In this document: positions 24,519 to 31,973 of the stretch, one piece after another
How positions within the stretch are numbered: the stretch's first letter is position 1
Layout of the letters: every line of letters begins with the position of its first letter
Assembly (NCBI GenBank): GCA_965370045.1
Contig: CBDUSI010000034.1
Location: 1-38,677, forward strand
From: CAZONU01 sp965370045
GTDB lineage: Bacteria; Planctomycetota; SZUA-567; JAKLDR01
Reading direction: 5' to 3'
DNA: 38,677 nt
Notes under the pieces: model-generated
The model's input: only the letters and a program-made list of their open reading frames with translations
Databases searched by the model: none
What the model was told of the DNA's origin: nothing
Position numbers and translations under genes: made by a program

Positions 24519-26810
24519 CTACTTCTTCCCGGGCAGCAGCATCCCGGTGGCGTTGGGCGCGCTGCGGTACATGTGGCCCATGTCCTTGGAAAGGTGATTG
24601 GGCTTGCCCCGCCAGAGCGTCTTGAGGGCCGCCTTCAGGTACTTGTCCTCTCCGGTTTCCCGGTAGAGCAGCGCGAAGGCGAAGGTCCAGTTGGCGTACT
24701 GCGCGCCATCGTCCACGAACTTGTCGCAGGTGCGCCTGATGGCCTTCAGAACCTGCGCCTCGCCGGTCGCCAGGTAGTACTTGGCGAAGCTTTCCAACAG
24801 GATTCCGTCGGTGAACCTGACCCGCGCGTTGAAGAGGCCGTCGAAGCGGTCCTGCCGGACGATGCCCACGTCGATGACTTTCTTGGCGCGCTCCAGGTAT
24901 TTCTTATCCCCGGTGTGCCGGTAGCCGGCCAGCAGGGAGATTATCTGGTGCCCGGGCTTGCGCGTCCCTCCGTAATCGGCGTCCTTGTAGCGCCGGGCGT
25001 GCTCGGCGAGCTCCATGCCCACCTTGAGCGCCCGCCGGTCGCCGAACAGGTAATAGCGCTCGAAGAGCGACTCCGACTTGTGGTGCGAGAAGGCCACGTT
25101 GATGATCGGCGACATGTGCTCCGGCGGGTCGAAGCCCACGTGGTTGGTCGCCGGGCAGCGCCGCGATGACCCGCCCTGCTTGAAGCCCGGGTTCCAGTGG
25201 CAGACGTCGATGTCCATGAAGTGCCAGGTCTGGTCGCGGAACCACTCCAGGTACTTGGCTTCCCCGGTGCGCGCGAAGTACATCGCGGCGATATGGGCCA
25301 GGTCGTAGTAGTTCGAATCCCAGGCGATGTCCCAGGGCGTGCCCTTGCTCTTCCCGTTCTTCCAAACGTAGTGCAAGGTGTCGCCGAAGGCCAGCCAGCC
25401 GTAGGTGTCTATAGTCACGCCGCGCTTGCTCCACTTGTCGCGCCCCGGGCCTGACAGCTTATCAAAGTAGCCGCTGATGCGCTTGTCGAAGTTGGCGAAC
25501 TCTTTCGTGCCTTCGCCGGCCAGCTTCGACCCCGCCGCGGCCAGCGTCCCGAAGACTCCCGTCTTCTGGCAGTACCACTCCGGCGGCGCGGCGGCGAAGA
25601 GCGGCTTCTGGAAGCCGACGAACACCTTTTGGATGTCAGCGGGCTTGGCCTTGCCGTCGTGGAAGTAGAGCAGCACCTCGTGGGTGCGGGCCATTCCCGT
25701 GAAGAACTGCAGCTTCTTGCCCGCCAGCTTGGGGTAGAGCCCCACGTTGATGGTCCCGTCGCCGCAAAGCTCAATGGCCTTCGGGAAGGTCTGCCAGAAA
25801 CGGTGGACGCCGACGGCCACTCCGCGGTTGGCGTTGACCAGGTTTCCCCAGCCGATAGTCAGCGGCTTCCTGGCTTTGGGATCGCCGGAGCCCTTGGCCT
25901 CGCCGCCGAACTCCCAGCTCGTGGACTTCCTCACAATGACGTGGGCCTTCTGGCCAGCGGCGAGCTTGCCGGTCGCCGGAGCGCCATCTCCACCCAACGC
26001 AAACTTCAAGTCCTTCGCACCGCGCAGCTTGAACCCCAGCGACAGGTCCTCGATGTAGTGCTTCATATCACGCGGCTTGCCGTACTTCTTGGTCACCGTA
26101 GCGACGATCTTCACCCGGGTAGAGCCGGAGTAGGCGTGGATTCTGACCTCGTAGTCGTAGCGGTCCGGGCCCGGCCCGGCCAGCTTTCCCGTCGCGAGCA
26201 GAGTGACGCGCATGGGCGTCTTTTCCTCGACAATCACCTTGCTCTCGGTGTCGGCCGCGCTGGTGTAGCGCTTGCCGCCGATGGTCATGGCCAGACCTTC
26301 GGGATGGGAACCCAGTACCTCCCACCAACTCTTCCTGCTCCTCGTGCTCGTCAGGACACTGACCGCTTCAAACAGCCGGAAGCCATTCTTGCGGACCTCA
26401 AACATCAGAGCGCCGGTGTGGATCTTGATGAGCCCGCCCTCCTCGGTGACCTGGACCGGCGCCGATGGCATCCTCGGCTTGCCCACGGCAACCGCAACTC
26501 CGAACGTCGCCGTCCCCCTGGCGGCCACGCTTAACTGCGTGTCCAGCAGCGCCCAGCGCACCGACTTGTCCTTCGGCCAGAAGTTGACGGCAGTGAAGCT
26601 GGCCGGCACCGGCTTGCCGGCGGCGTCCAGCAGCGTCAAGTGCCCCGTGCCCCTGAGCAGCCCCTTGGGAAAAGGCACGCCGCAAGTCACCGGCTCGGCC
26701 TTGCGCTCGACGCCGGCCCTTTCCACGACGCGCAACTTCACTAGTTCACCGCCGGCGGCCAGCGCACCCCATGATGTCAACAGGGCGCCGAGCATAACTG
26801 CTTTCTTCAT
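24519..26810 (-). CDS. Secreted PcRGLX/YetA-like protein
   Basis: A 763-residue exported protein with a signal peptide (MKKAVMLGALLTSWGALA). The N-terminal RIFT-barrel pattern VTCGVPFPKGLLRGTGHLTL, then PASFTAVNFWPKDKSVRWAL, is characteristic of the PcRGLX/YetA-like family, whose founding member is an exo-rhamnogalacturonan lyase. The C-terminal half is helical with repeats such as AAMYFARTGEAKYLEWF, LLAGYRHTGDKKYLERA and YYLATGEAQVLKAI, an alpha/alpha toroid as in six-hairpin glycan-active enzymes. Action on uronic-acid polysaccharide is therefore likely but the bond cleaved is unproven. It is the first structural gene after the GntR/LacI regulator (26-bp gap), with a candidate operator in front. 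Confidence 0.8.
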   Translation of the reverse strand: MKKAVMLGALLTSWGALAAGGELVKLRVVERAGVERKAEPVTCGVPFPKGLLRGTGHLTLLDAAGKPVPASFTAVNFWPKDKSVRWALLDTQLSVAARGTATFGVAVAVGKPRMPSAPVQVTEEGGLIKIHTGALMFEVRKNGFRLFEAVSVLTSTRSRKSWWEVLGSHPEGLAMTIGGKRYTSAADTESKVIVEEKTPMRVTLLATGKLAGPGPDRYDYEVRIHAYSGSTRVKIVATVTKKYGKPRDMKHYIEDLSLGFKLRGAKDLKFALGGDGAPATGKLAAGQKAHVIVRKSTSWEFGGEAKGSGDPKARKPLTIGWGNLVNANRGVAVGVHRFWQTFPKAIELCGDGTINVGLYPKLAGKKLQFFTGMARTHEVLLYFHDGKAKPADIQKVFVGFQKPLFAAAPPEWYCQKTGVFGTLAAAGSKLAGEGTKEFANFDKRISGYFDKLSGPGRDKWSKRGVTIDTYGWLAFGDTLHYVWKNGKSKGTPWDIAWDSNYYDLAHIAAMYFARTGEAKYLEWFRDQTWHFMDIDVCHWNPGFKQGGSSRRCPATNHVGFDPPEHMSPIINVAFSHHKSESLFERYYLFGDRRALKVGMELAEHARRYKDADYGGTRKPGHQIISLLAGYRHTGDKKYLERAKKVIDVGIVRQDRFDGLFNARVRFTDGILLESFAKYYLATGEAQVLKAIRRTCDKFVDDGAQYANWTFAFALLYRETGEDKYLKAALKTLWRGKPNHLSKDMGHMYRSAPNATGMLLPGKK

Positions 26811-26828
26811 CGTGCATCTCCTCGCGTA

Positions 26829-26839
26829 TTGACTGGTCA
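26829..26839. promoter_or_regulatory. Second candidate operator, TTGACTGGTCA
   Basis: Matches the core of the palindrome at 27996-28009 in 10 of 11 bases (TTGACYGGTCA). It overlaps the regulator stop codon and lies about 20 bp before the RIFT-barrel gene. Confidence 0.45.
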
Positions 26840-27943
26840 GCTCGCCGGACCGTTCAGCGGCCGGGCCTCGCCGCTCTCGACGACCATCATCTGGCAGGGC
26901 ACCACCACCCGCCGGGCCGGGCCGCTCTCCCCGGCGATGCGCCCCATGAGCATCTTCACCGCGCTGCGGCCCATCTCCCGGGGGTCCTCGCAGGCCCGCA
27001 ATCTGGGCTCGCCGTGGAGGTCACTCAGCGGCAGGCAGTCGGCGCCCACGGCCTCCAGCGGCGCCCCCCGCTCCCGGCCCCAGGCCAGCACCGCGTCGAG
27101 AATCCCGCCCACCGTGGCCGAGAACACCGCGGTGGGCGCCTTGCCGGCGGCGGCCAGTTGCTCCAGGCGCGCCGGGAAGCTGAGCTCCCGCTGGCGGGGC
27201 TGGAGGACGAGTTCCTCGTCGACCTCCACGCCGCGCTCGGCGTGCGCCCGGCGATAGCCGGCCAGGCGCTCCAGCGACCCCTGGTCGGGCGCCTGGTAGG
27301 CGCGCGAGCCGTGACGGGCCATCCCCAGGAACGCTATCCGCGTGTGGCCTTCCTCGAAGAGCTGCCTGGTGCCCTGATAGCCGCCCATCTCCGTGCCGCC
27401 GACCACGGCGTCGAGATCCAGTCGCTCGGTCTGGTAGTCGACGGAGACCATCGGCAGCCCCGAGGCCAGCAGCGCGGCCAGGTGGTCGTCGCTGTCGACG
27501 CCCACGCAGATGAGCCCGGCGACGCCCTTGCGGGCCAGGTCCGCGGGGCTGGGCGGATGGAACTCCTCCCCGGGAAGGGTCTTGCCGGCCATGAAGAGGA
27601 TGTCCCGCCCGGCCTCGCGGGCCCCGGCCTCCACCCCGGCGAGGACCGCGCTGAAGTAGTCGCTGTCGCTCAGCCCGCCCTGCCAGGAGTAGTAGATGAA
27701 GCCCAGCGCGCCGTCGGCGCGACCCTGGGTGTCGGCCACGAAGGTTCCCCGGCCCTGCTCGCGGTACAGAAACCCCTCGGCCACCAGCTCGCCGATGGCC
27801 TTGGCCACCGTGGCCCGGCTCACCGTGTACTTGGCGACCAGCTCGTGCTCGGAGTCCACCCGGTCGCCGGGCCGCGCGCTGCGGATACTGCGCAGGAGTT
27901 CGCGCTTGAGGCACAGGTACTTGGGCAGTCCTCTGGTGGGCAT
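26837..27943 (-). CDS. GntR-type HTH regulator with LacI-like sensor
   Basis: A 368-residue transcription factor. The N-terminal winged helix (about 1-70: ARPGDRVDSEHELVAKYTVS, RATVAKAIGELVAEGFLYRE, QGRGTFVAD) is GntR-like. The rest (about 77-365) is a periplasmic-binding-protein/LacI-type sugar sensor with the GLICVGVDSDDHLAALL, PMVSVDYQTERLDLDAVVGG and RIAFLGMARHGSRAYQ segments. This is the arrangement of AraR. It probably represses the downstream secreted-protein genes until a sugar binds. The ATG at 27943 has GGGAGA upstream. It is first in the operon and a perfect palindrome lies in its leader, implying autoregulation. It is divergent from the prepilin gene. Confidence 0.92.
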   Translation of the reverse strand: MPTRGLPKYLCLKRELLRSIRSARPGDRVDSEHELVAKYTVSRATVAKAIGELVAEGFLYREQGRGTFVADTQGRADGALGFIYYSWQGGLSDSDYFSAVLAGVEAGAREAGRDILFMAGKTLPGEEFHPPSPADLARKGVAGLICVGVDSDDHLAALLASGLPMVSVDYQTERLDLDAVVGGTEMGGYQGTRQLFEEGHTRIAFLGMARHGSRAYQAPDQGSLERLAGYRRAHAERGVEVDEELVLQPRQRELSFPARLEQLAAAGKAPTAVFSATVGGILDAVLAWGRERGAPLEAVGADCLPLSDLHGEPRLRACEDPREMGRSAVKMLMGRIAGESGPARRVVVPCQMMVVESGEARPLNGPAS

Positions 27944-27995
27944 TTCGGTCTCCCGCCTCTGTTCGGCCGATTGTCGGGCCGCGGCCGGTTGTAAG

Positions 27996-28009
27996 GTTGA
28001 CCGGTCAAC
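27996..28009. promoter_or_regulatory. Palindromic operator GTTGACCGGTCAAC
   Basis: A perfect 14-bp palindrome starting 11 bp downstream of the predicted -10, so it would cover the early transcribed region. Its shape (TTG...CAA arms) resembles AraR-type sites. It is the best candidate for autoregulation by the GntR/LacI protein. Confidence 0.65.
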
Positions 28010-28019
28010 AGACCCATCT

Positions 28020-28048
28020 CTTATACCCCGCTCTGCCGGTCCTGTCTG
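28020..28048 (-). promoter_or_regulatory. Predicted promoter of the GntR/LacI operon
   Basis: -35 CAGACA (28043-28048), 17-bp spacer, -10 TATAAG (28020-28025). The transcript would begin just before or within the palindromic operator. Confidence 0.5.
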
Positions 28049-28287
28049 GTGGAAAAAAGTATTCGGTGTAAGCCGCGTGATAGTGCTGCTTGCGGCCGGT
28101 TGTCTGTGAGGTTACCTGCGATCTTCATGTGTTAGAACGCGCCATCGCCCGGGCGTTCGGAATCAGGCGCTTTAGGCTTGACTTCGCCCGCCTTTTGAGG
28201 CTCAATATACATAGGAGAATGTAGTGCGGCATTCCACGGCGGAAGGGGCCGCTGCGGGCTGGAATATTTGAGAGGGGGTGATGTGCT

Positions 28288-28965
28288 GTGCACAGGCGCA
28301 AGGGATTCACTCTCATTGAGCTGATGGTGGTCATTGCAATCATAGGCATACTCATAGGCCTGCTGCTGCCGGCCGTTCAGCTCGTTCGGGAGAGCGCGCG
28401 GCGTTCGAGTTGCAAGAACAACCTCCGCCAGATCGCCCTGTCCATCCACATGTACGCCGACGACGCCGAGAGCGAGTACTTCCCCAACGCGGCCACGGCG
28501 TCCGAGTTGAACGCGCTGGGCTTCACTACCAGCGCGCCGGACGCGGCCTCCCCAGGCAGCGGCCAGGACGAACTGCTGGGCTTCCGGTCGCTGAAGCTGC
28601 TGGTTCCCCACTACCTGGACAATCCCAAGGCGTTGAAGTGCCCCTCGGACTACGCCGCGACCTACCGCGACTTCAACGCCGGGGGCACGCTGACCGCCAA
28701 CAGCTGCAGCTACTGGTACGACCCCCGGCACCGCCAGACCCGCGGGCACACGGTGATCATGCTGGGGGATCGCAAGTCGGCGACTAACAACTCCTGCAAG
28801 TCGCACCGGGGGATGGGCGGGAGCTTCTCCTTCGTGGACGCTCATGTAGAATGGCGCAACCGGCCGACGGCGGGCAACTCCATCGAGTCGAGCGCCGAGA
28901 CCGACGACGACGTCTGGTCGCCGGGACTCGCCAACTACGAGCACGATACCTGTCTGATTGACTAA
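28288..28965 (+). CDS. Prepilin-like protein with H-x9-DG-type end
   Basis: A 225-residue type II secretion/type IV pilin-like protein. The leader is very short (VHRRKG), followed by the cleavage/methylation motif FTLIELMVVIAIIGILIGLLL and ESARRSSCKNNLRQIALSIHMYAD. Near the C-terminus, HRGMGGSFSFVDAHVEW is the variant of the H-x9-DG motif that marks the large Planctomycetota/Lentisphaerota pilin-like family. Function within that family is largely unknown. The GTG start at 28288 is forced: an in-frame stop lies at 28279 and GAGAGGGGG is well placed upstream. It stands alone with its own terminator; no assembly ATPase or secretin is nearby. Confidence 0.9.
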   Translation: MHRRKGFTLIELMVVIAIIGILIGLLLPAVQLVRESARRSSCKNNLRQIALSIHMYADDAESEYFPNAATASELNALGFTTSAPDAASPGSGQDELLGFRSLKLLVPHYLDNPKALKCPSDYAATYRDFNAGGTLTANSCSYWYDPRHRQTRGHTVIMLGDRKSATNNSCKSHRGMGGSFSFVDAHVEWRNRPTAGNSIESSAETDDDVWSPGLANYEHDTCLID

Positions 28966-28989
28966 GCCAGCTCGAACGCGACGCCGCAC

Positions 28990-29027
28990 GCCGCGCCCGG
29001 TCCTCGAGGGGGGGGCCGGGCGGCGGT
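28990..29027 (+). terminator. Terminator after the prepilin gene
   Basis: A GC-rich imperfect stem (GCCGCGCCCGG with CCGGGCGGCGG, loop TCCTCGAGGGG) followed by TGTTT, 25 bp after the prepilin stop. Confidence 0.6.
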
Positions 29028-29073
29028 GTTTCTGGGTGGACGGTGGCGCCTCCCCGAAAATCGCCGAAATTCG

Positions 29074-29103
29074 TTGCGGCGGCGGCGCCTCCCGGGCTAT
29101 AAT
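29074..29103 (+). promoter_or_regulatory. Predicted promoter of the Ig-like lipoprotein
   Basis: -35 TTGCGG (29074-29079), 18-bp spacer, perfect -10 TATAAT (29098-29103), 53 nt before the ATG. Confidence 0.6.
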
Positions 29104-29156
29104 AGATTGACACTTGTGGGGCTTCAACGGGGGCCGTTTTCGACTGGGAGGTGCGC

Positions 29157-29600
29157 ATGAGAGGCTCATCTGGTTTCAAGTGGGGCGCGCTTCTTGTCCT
29201 GTGCGCCGGGATGCTGCTGTCCGGGTGTGATGCGCTCTTCGCGCCGCCGCGCAGGGCCGCTCCCAGCCGGGCCAACTACTACACGCGCATCTCGCTGAGC
29301 CGCACCGAGGGCGCCAGGAACCGGCACTTCTCGACGCGCATCACGTACAGCTCCAACTTCATAAAGAACCCGCAATACACCGTCTGGTCAACCACCAAGC
29401 TGCCTCCGGGGCTGACCCTCAACAAGAGCAGCGGGATCATCAGCGGCACGCCGACCCAGTCGGGCATCTGGAACATCAAGGTTGGGGTGCGCGACCGCGA
29501 CAAGGGCACTCCCGACCAGCCGCCCGGCAAGACCCGCTGGTACGTCAAGACGTACGAGATAAGGATCTACGACAAGTACACCCAGCCGCGCAACAAGTAG
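29157..29600 (+). CDS. Lipoprotein with a putative-Ig domain
   Basis: A 147-residue protein with a signal peptide and lipobox (LLSGC), so lipid-anchored. The mature part contains one putative-Ig (He_PIG) module: LPPGLTLNKSSGIISGTPTQ, then SGIWNIKVGVRDRD. These modules usually occur in tandem in large adhesins; a single one is unusual. The ATG at 29157 is chosen over the GTG at 29151 because the GGGAGG overlaps that GTG. It has its own promoter. The role is unknown; surface binding is likely. Confidence 0.8.
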   Translation: MRGSSGFKWGALLVLCAGMLLSGCDALFAPPRRAAPSRANYYTRISLSRTEGARNRHFSTRITYSSNFIKNPQYTVWSTTKLPPGLTLNKSSGIISGTPTQSGIWNIKVGVRDRDKGTPDQPPGKTRWYVKTYEIRIYDKYTQPRNK

Positions 29601-29755
29601 GCAACGGCCCGGACTAACCGTGCCAGACAGGCGGGGAATCAAGTGTTGCATCCCCGGAATCCCCCGGCATCCGGGAGACGATCAAATAGATCGCGACCGC
29701 GGACAATAGCAGTGGGTGTCACCGCAATAGCTCAATAGAGGGGGTCCAACCGTTC

Positions 29756-31633
29756 ATGAAGACCGCCGCGCTTCTTCTGGGATTCTGTACGTTCGCGCTG
29801 CTGCCGCCAACGTCACTCGCGGGCGAGTCGGACTTGGCCTACTTGGAGTACACTATTCCAGAGGACGCGATCAAACAGGGGCCGCGGAACACACGGGATG
29901 GCCAGAAGTCCATCCGCTATCTGGACGCTACCAACCGAAAGGTGATCTGCGAAGAAATCCGTAGTACACGAGGCGTGATGAGACGTCGCGACCTCTTCAA
30001 AGATGGCAAGAAGCACGGCGTTCAGCGGGAGTGGCACGAAGACGGCAAGAAGAAGCTGGAGGCGCCATATCAGAACGGGCTGATGCACGGCGTCTTCCGC
30101 CACTGGGACGAGAAGGGCAACCTGGTGGGCTGCTACCGGATGAAGGATGGTTCGGGAACCAGGCGAATCTACCATTCGAACGGACGGCTGAAGGAAGAAC
30201 AACCCTACCTGGAGGGTAAGCGCCACGGCAGGCTTGTAAACATGTTCGACAAGGGGACTACTCAGTACGTGTGTTCGTGGGAGCGAGGTGAGCCGATAGG
30301 TTTGGCGTTCGGCTTTCACTACAACACAGGTGCGATCAGTTTTGTCGGCAATGGCGACAAGGACGGCGAACTCCACGGCCCAGCCGTGGACTACCACCAC
30401 AAGAGCGGCATCGAAGATGCGTCCTATTACGTACATGGCAAGGAAGTCTCCGCCGCCGCATACCGCAAGGCCTGCGAGACCGACCCCACGCTGCCCCGTT
30501 ACCGGAAGGATCCTCTGGAGTACCGCAAGCTCCTCACCCCCGAGGTCCGGGCCGTCATCAAGCGGTACCAGCAGATCGAACCTGTGAATATCCCCCTGCA
30601 GGTACCAGCCGCATGGAGGAATTTCCTGCCTCCGGAACCAGGCGAGCCTGATTCGGCCTACTTGCAGTACGCCATTCCGAAGGACGCGATCAAGGTCGGC
30701 CCGACCGTACGGCGGGATGGGAGAACACAGCTCCGCTACCTTGACAAGGGCACTCGCCAGACCCTTGGCGTGGAGGTCTACAGCTACAAGGCTAAGAAGC
30801 TGATCAAGCGGACGCTTCTGAAGAACAACAAGAAGCACGGCGTTCAGCGGGAGTGGCGCGAAGACGGCAAGAAGAAGCTGGAGGAGCCATATCAGAACGG
30901 GCTGATGCACGGTGTCTTCCGACACTGGGACGAGAAAGGCAACCTGATCGGCTGCTACCGTATGGTGAAGGGCACCGGGATGAGGAGAGTGTATCGCTCT
31001 AATGGAGTCCTGGATGAGGAGCAACGCTTCAGAGATGGTCTGCAGCACGGCCTAACTTGCGGGCAGTTTGAGAACCGCAATATACGCGTCCTGGAGTGGT
31101 GGAAGCTGGGCAAGCTGGACGGCCGCGCGTTCGGCTTCCATCACGACGACGGCTCCCTGCGGTTTGTCATCTTCTATGATATGGGCTCACAACATGGTCC
31201 CTTCGTCGAATATGACCACAAACGGAACCTCAAGATGTTGGTTTTCTGCATTCGCGACAAAGAGGTAACCGCCAAGGTGTACGAGAAGGCCTGCGATACG
31301 GACCCGACACTCCCCCGCTATCGGAAGGATATTCAGCAATACAGGAAGGAGCTAACGCAGGACGCGAAGGACATCATTGCCAGGTACAAGAAGCACAGAC
31401 CGGTGAATCTCCCCCTGCAGGTACCAGCGGAATGGAGGAAGCTTCTGCCTCCAGAACCGGGCGAGCGCCGGAAGCCTAAGCCCCAATCCCCTGCGCAGGC
31501 CGAGGGCTCACTGCCCGCAAAGGCGACGGGAAGTGGCAACGGCCTTTGGATCATCATCGGCGCCGCAGCGGTCGGAGGGCTCCTCGGCCTTCTGTTGCTC
31601 GTCGTGATTCGTAAACGCCGAAGTGCAGCGTGA
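29756..31633 (+). CDS. Duplicated MORN-like membrane protein
   Basis: A 625-residue protein with a signal peptide (1-22), a large exported region and a C-terminal transmembrane anchor (about 595-618) followed by RKRRSAA. The exported region is two homologous halves (about 26-298 and 299-572). Each opens with YLxYxIPxDAIK, carries MORN_2-like repeats (KKHGVQREW, GLMHGVFRHWDEKGN, GxxHGPxVxYxHK) and ends DPTLPRYRKD...PEWRK/AAWRN-LPPEPGE. The MORN_2 pattern is also found in YwqK-type proteins, but no toxin partner is seen. Codon use is less GC-biased than in neighbours, consistent with transfer or low expression. The ATG at 29756 follows GAGGGGG. Function unknown. Confidence 0.8.
   Translation: MKTAALLLGFCTFALLPPTSLAGESDLAYLEYTIPEDAIKQGPRNTRDGQKSIRYLDATNRKVICEEIRSTRGVMRRRDLFKDGKKHGVQREWHEDGKKKLEAPYQNGLMHGVFRHWDEKGNLVGCYRMKDGSGTRRIYHSNGRLKEEQPYLEGKRHGRLVNMFDKGTTQYVCSWERGEPIGLAFGFHYNTGAISFVGNGDKDGELHGPAVDYHHKSGIEDASYYVHGKEVSAAAYRKACETDPTLPRYRKDPLEYRKLLTPEVRAVIKRYQQIEPVNIPLQVPAAWRNFLPPEPGEPDSAYLQYAIPKDAIKVGPTVRRDGRTQLRYLDKGTRQTLGVEVYSYKAKKLIKRTLLKNNKKHGVQREWREDGKKKLEEPYQNGLMHGVFRHWDEKGNLIGCYRMVKGTGMRRVYRSNGVLDEEQRFRDGLQHGLTCGQFENRNIRVLEWWKLGKLDGRAFGFHHDDGSLRFVIFYDMGSQHGPFVEYDHKRNLKMLVFCIRDKEVTAKVYEKACDTDPTLPRYRKDIQQYRKELTQDAKDIIARYKKHRPVNLPLQVPAEWRKLLPPEPGERRKPKPQSPAQAEGSLPAKATGSGNGLWIIIGAAAVGGLLGLLLLVVIRKRRSAA
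29831..31471 (+). repeat. Tandem internal duplication within the MORN-like gene
   Basis: Two units (29831-30649 and 30650-31471), about 273-274 codons each. Around 30011-30125 and 30833-30947 they are nearly identical in DNA, much more so than elsewhere, suggesting recent gene conversion. Confidence 0.8.
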
Positions 31634-31973
31634 GCAGCTAGACTGAGCGCTTAACGGGTCGACTCAAAGTTCCTAGTCATCTCCCGAGAATCGCCTGAAA
31701 TCTTCTCGTTGAAACCGCGCGGGTTAGGTGTTTTCCCGCCCGCCAACGTGGCCATCCGGGGCTAAGACCCCCTGTTCTTATGGACAATGTCAACGTTCTG
31801 AGTCGGGAGGAGTTTCCCTACTTGGCCAAAAGTGTGAAAAATGAGAATTTCACCGGCCGAGAATGCGCGACTTACGACCTGCGCCGCGCAGCTTGGTGTA
31901 CAGGTGCTCATAGTACTTATGAGGGGGTACTAGTTTTTTCACCACCAAGACACCAAGGCACCAAGAAGGGCTA
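31634..31973. other. Gene-poor region before the second HTH gene
   Basis: 340 bp. It contains a short GGGG/CCCC hairpin with a T-rich follow-up (about 31755-31779) that may terminate the MORN-like gene, and a small hairpin with AGTAC/GTACT arms (about 31913-31933). The left octamer repeat lies at 31938-31967. A 65-codon open frame (31780-31977) has no recognisable features and runs through the repeat; I do not call it a gene. Confidence 0.5.
31938..31967 (+). repeat. CRCCAAGA octamer repeat at the left end of the HTH gene
   Basis: CACCAAGA, CACCAAGG, CACCAAGA after TTTTTTCAC. It is the inverse of the ends at 32879-32942. Its trailing AGAAGGG serves as the likely Shine-Dalgarno for the TTG start at 31974. 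Confidence 0.85.

Larger units (their letters stand above)
27944..28287. other. Intergenic region between regulator and prepilin
   Basis: 344 bp without a gene. It holds the regulator promoter and operator, and a 12-bp direct repeat GCGGCCGGTTGT (about 27981 and 28084-28097). Near the prepilin are a TTGACT (28178-28183) and a TATACA (28206-28211), but their spacing of 22 bp is too long for a standard promoter, so the prepilin promoter is not settled. Confidence 0.6.

Noticed and set aside
28178..28211. TTGACT...TATACA as the prepilin promoter
   Set aside because: The 22-bp spacing is outside the usual 15-19 bp range.
29756..31633. MORN-like protein as YwqK-type antitoxin
   Set aside because: It has a signal peptide and a transmembrane anchor, and no toxin-like gene is adjacent.
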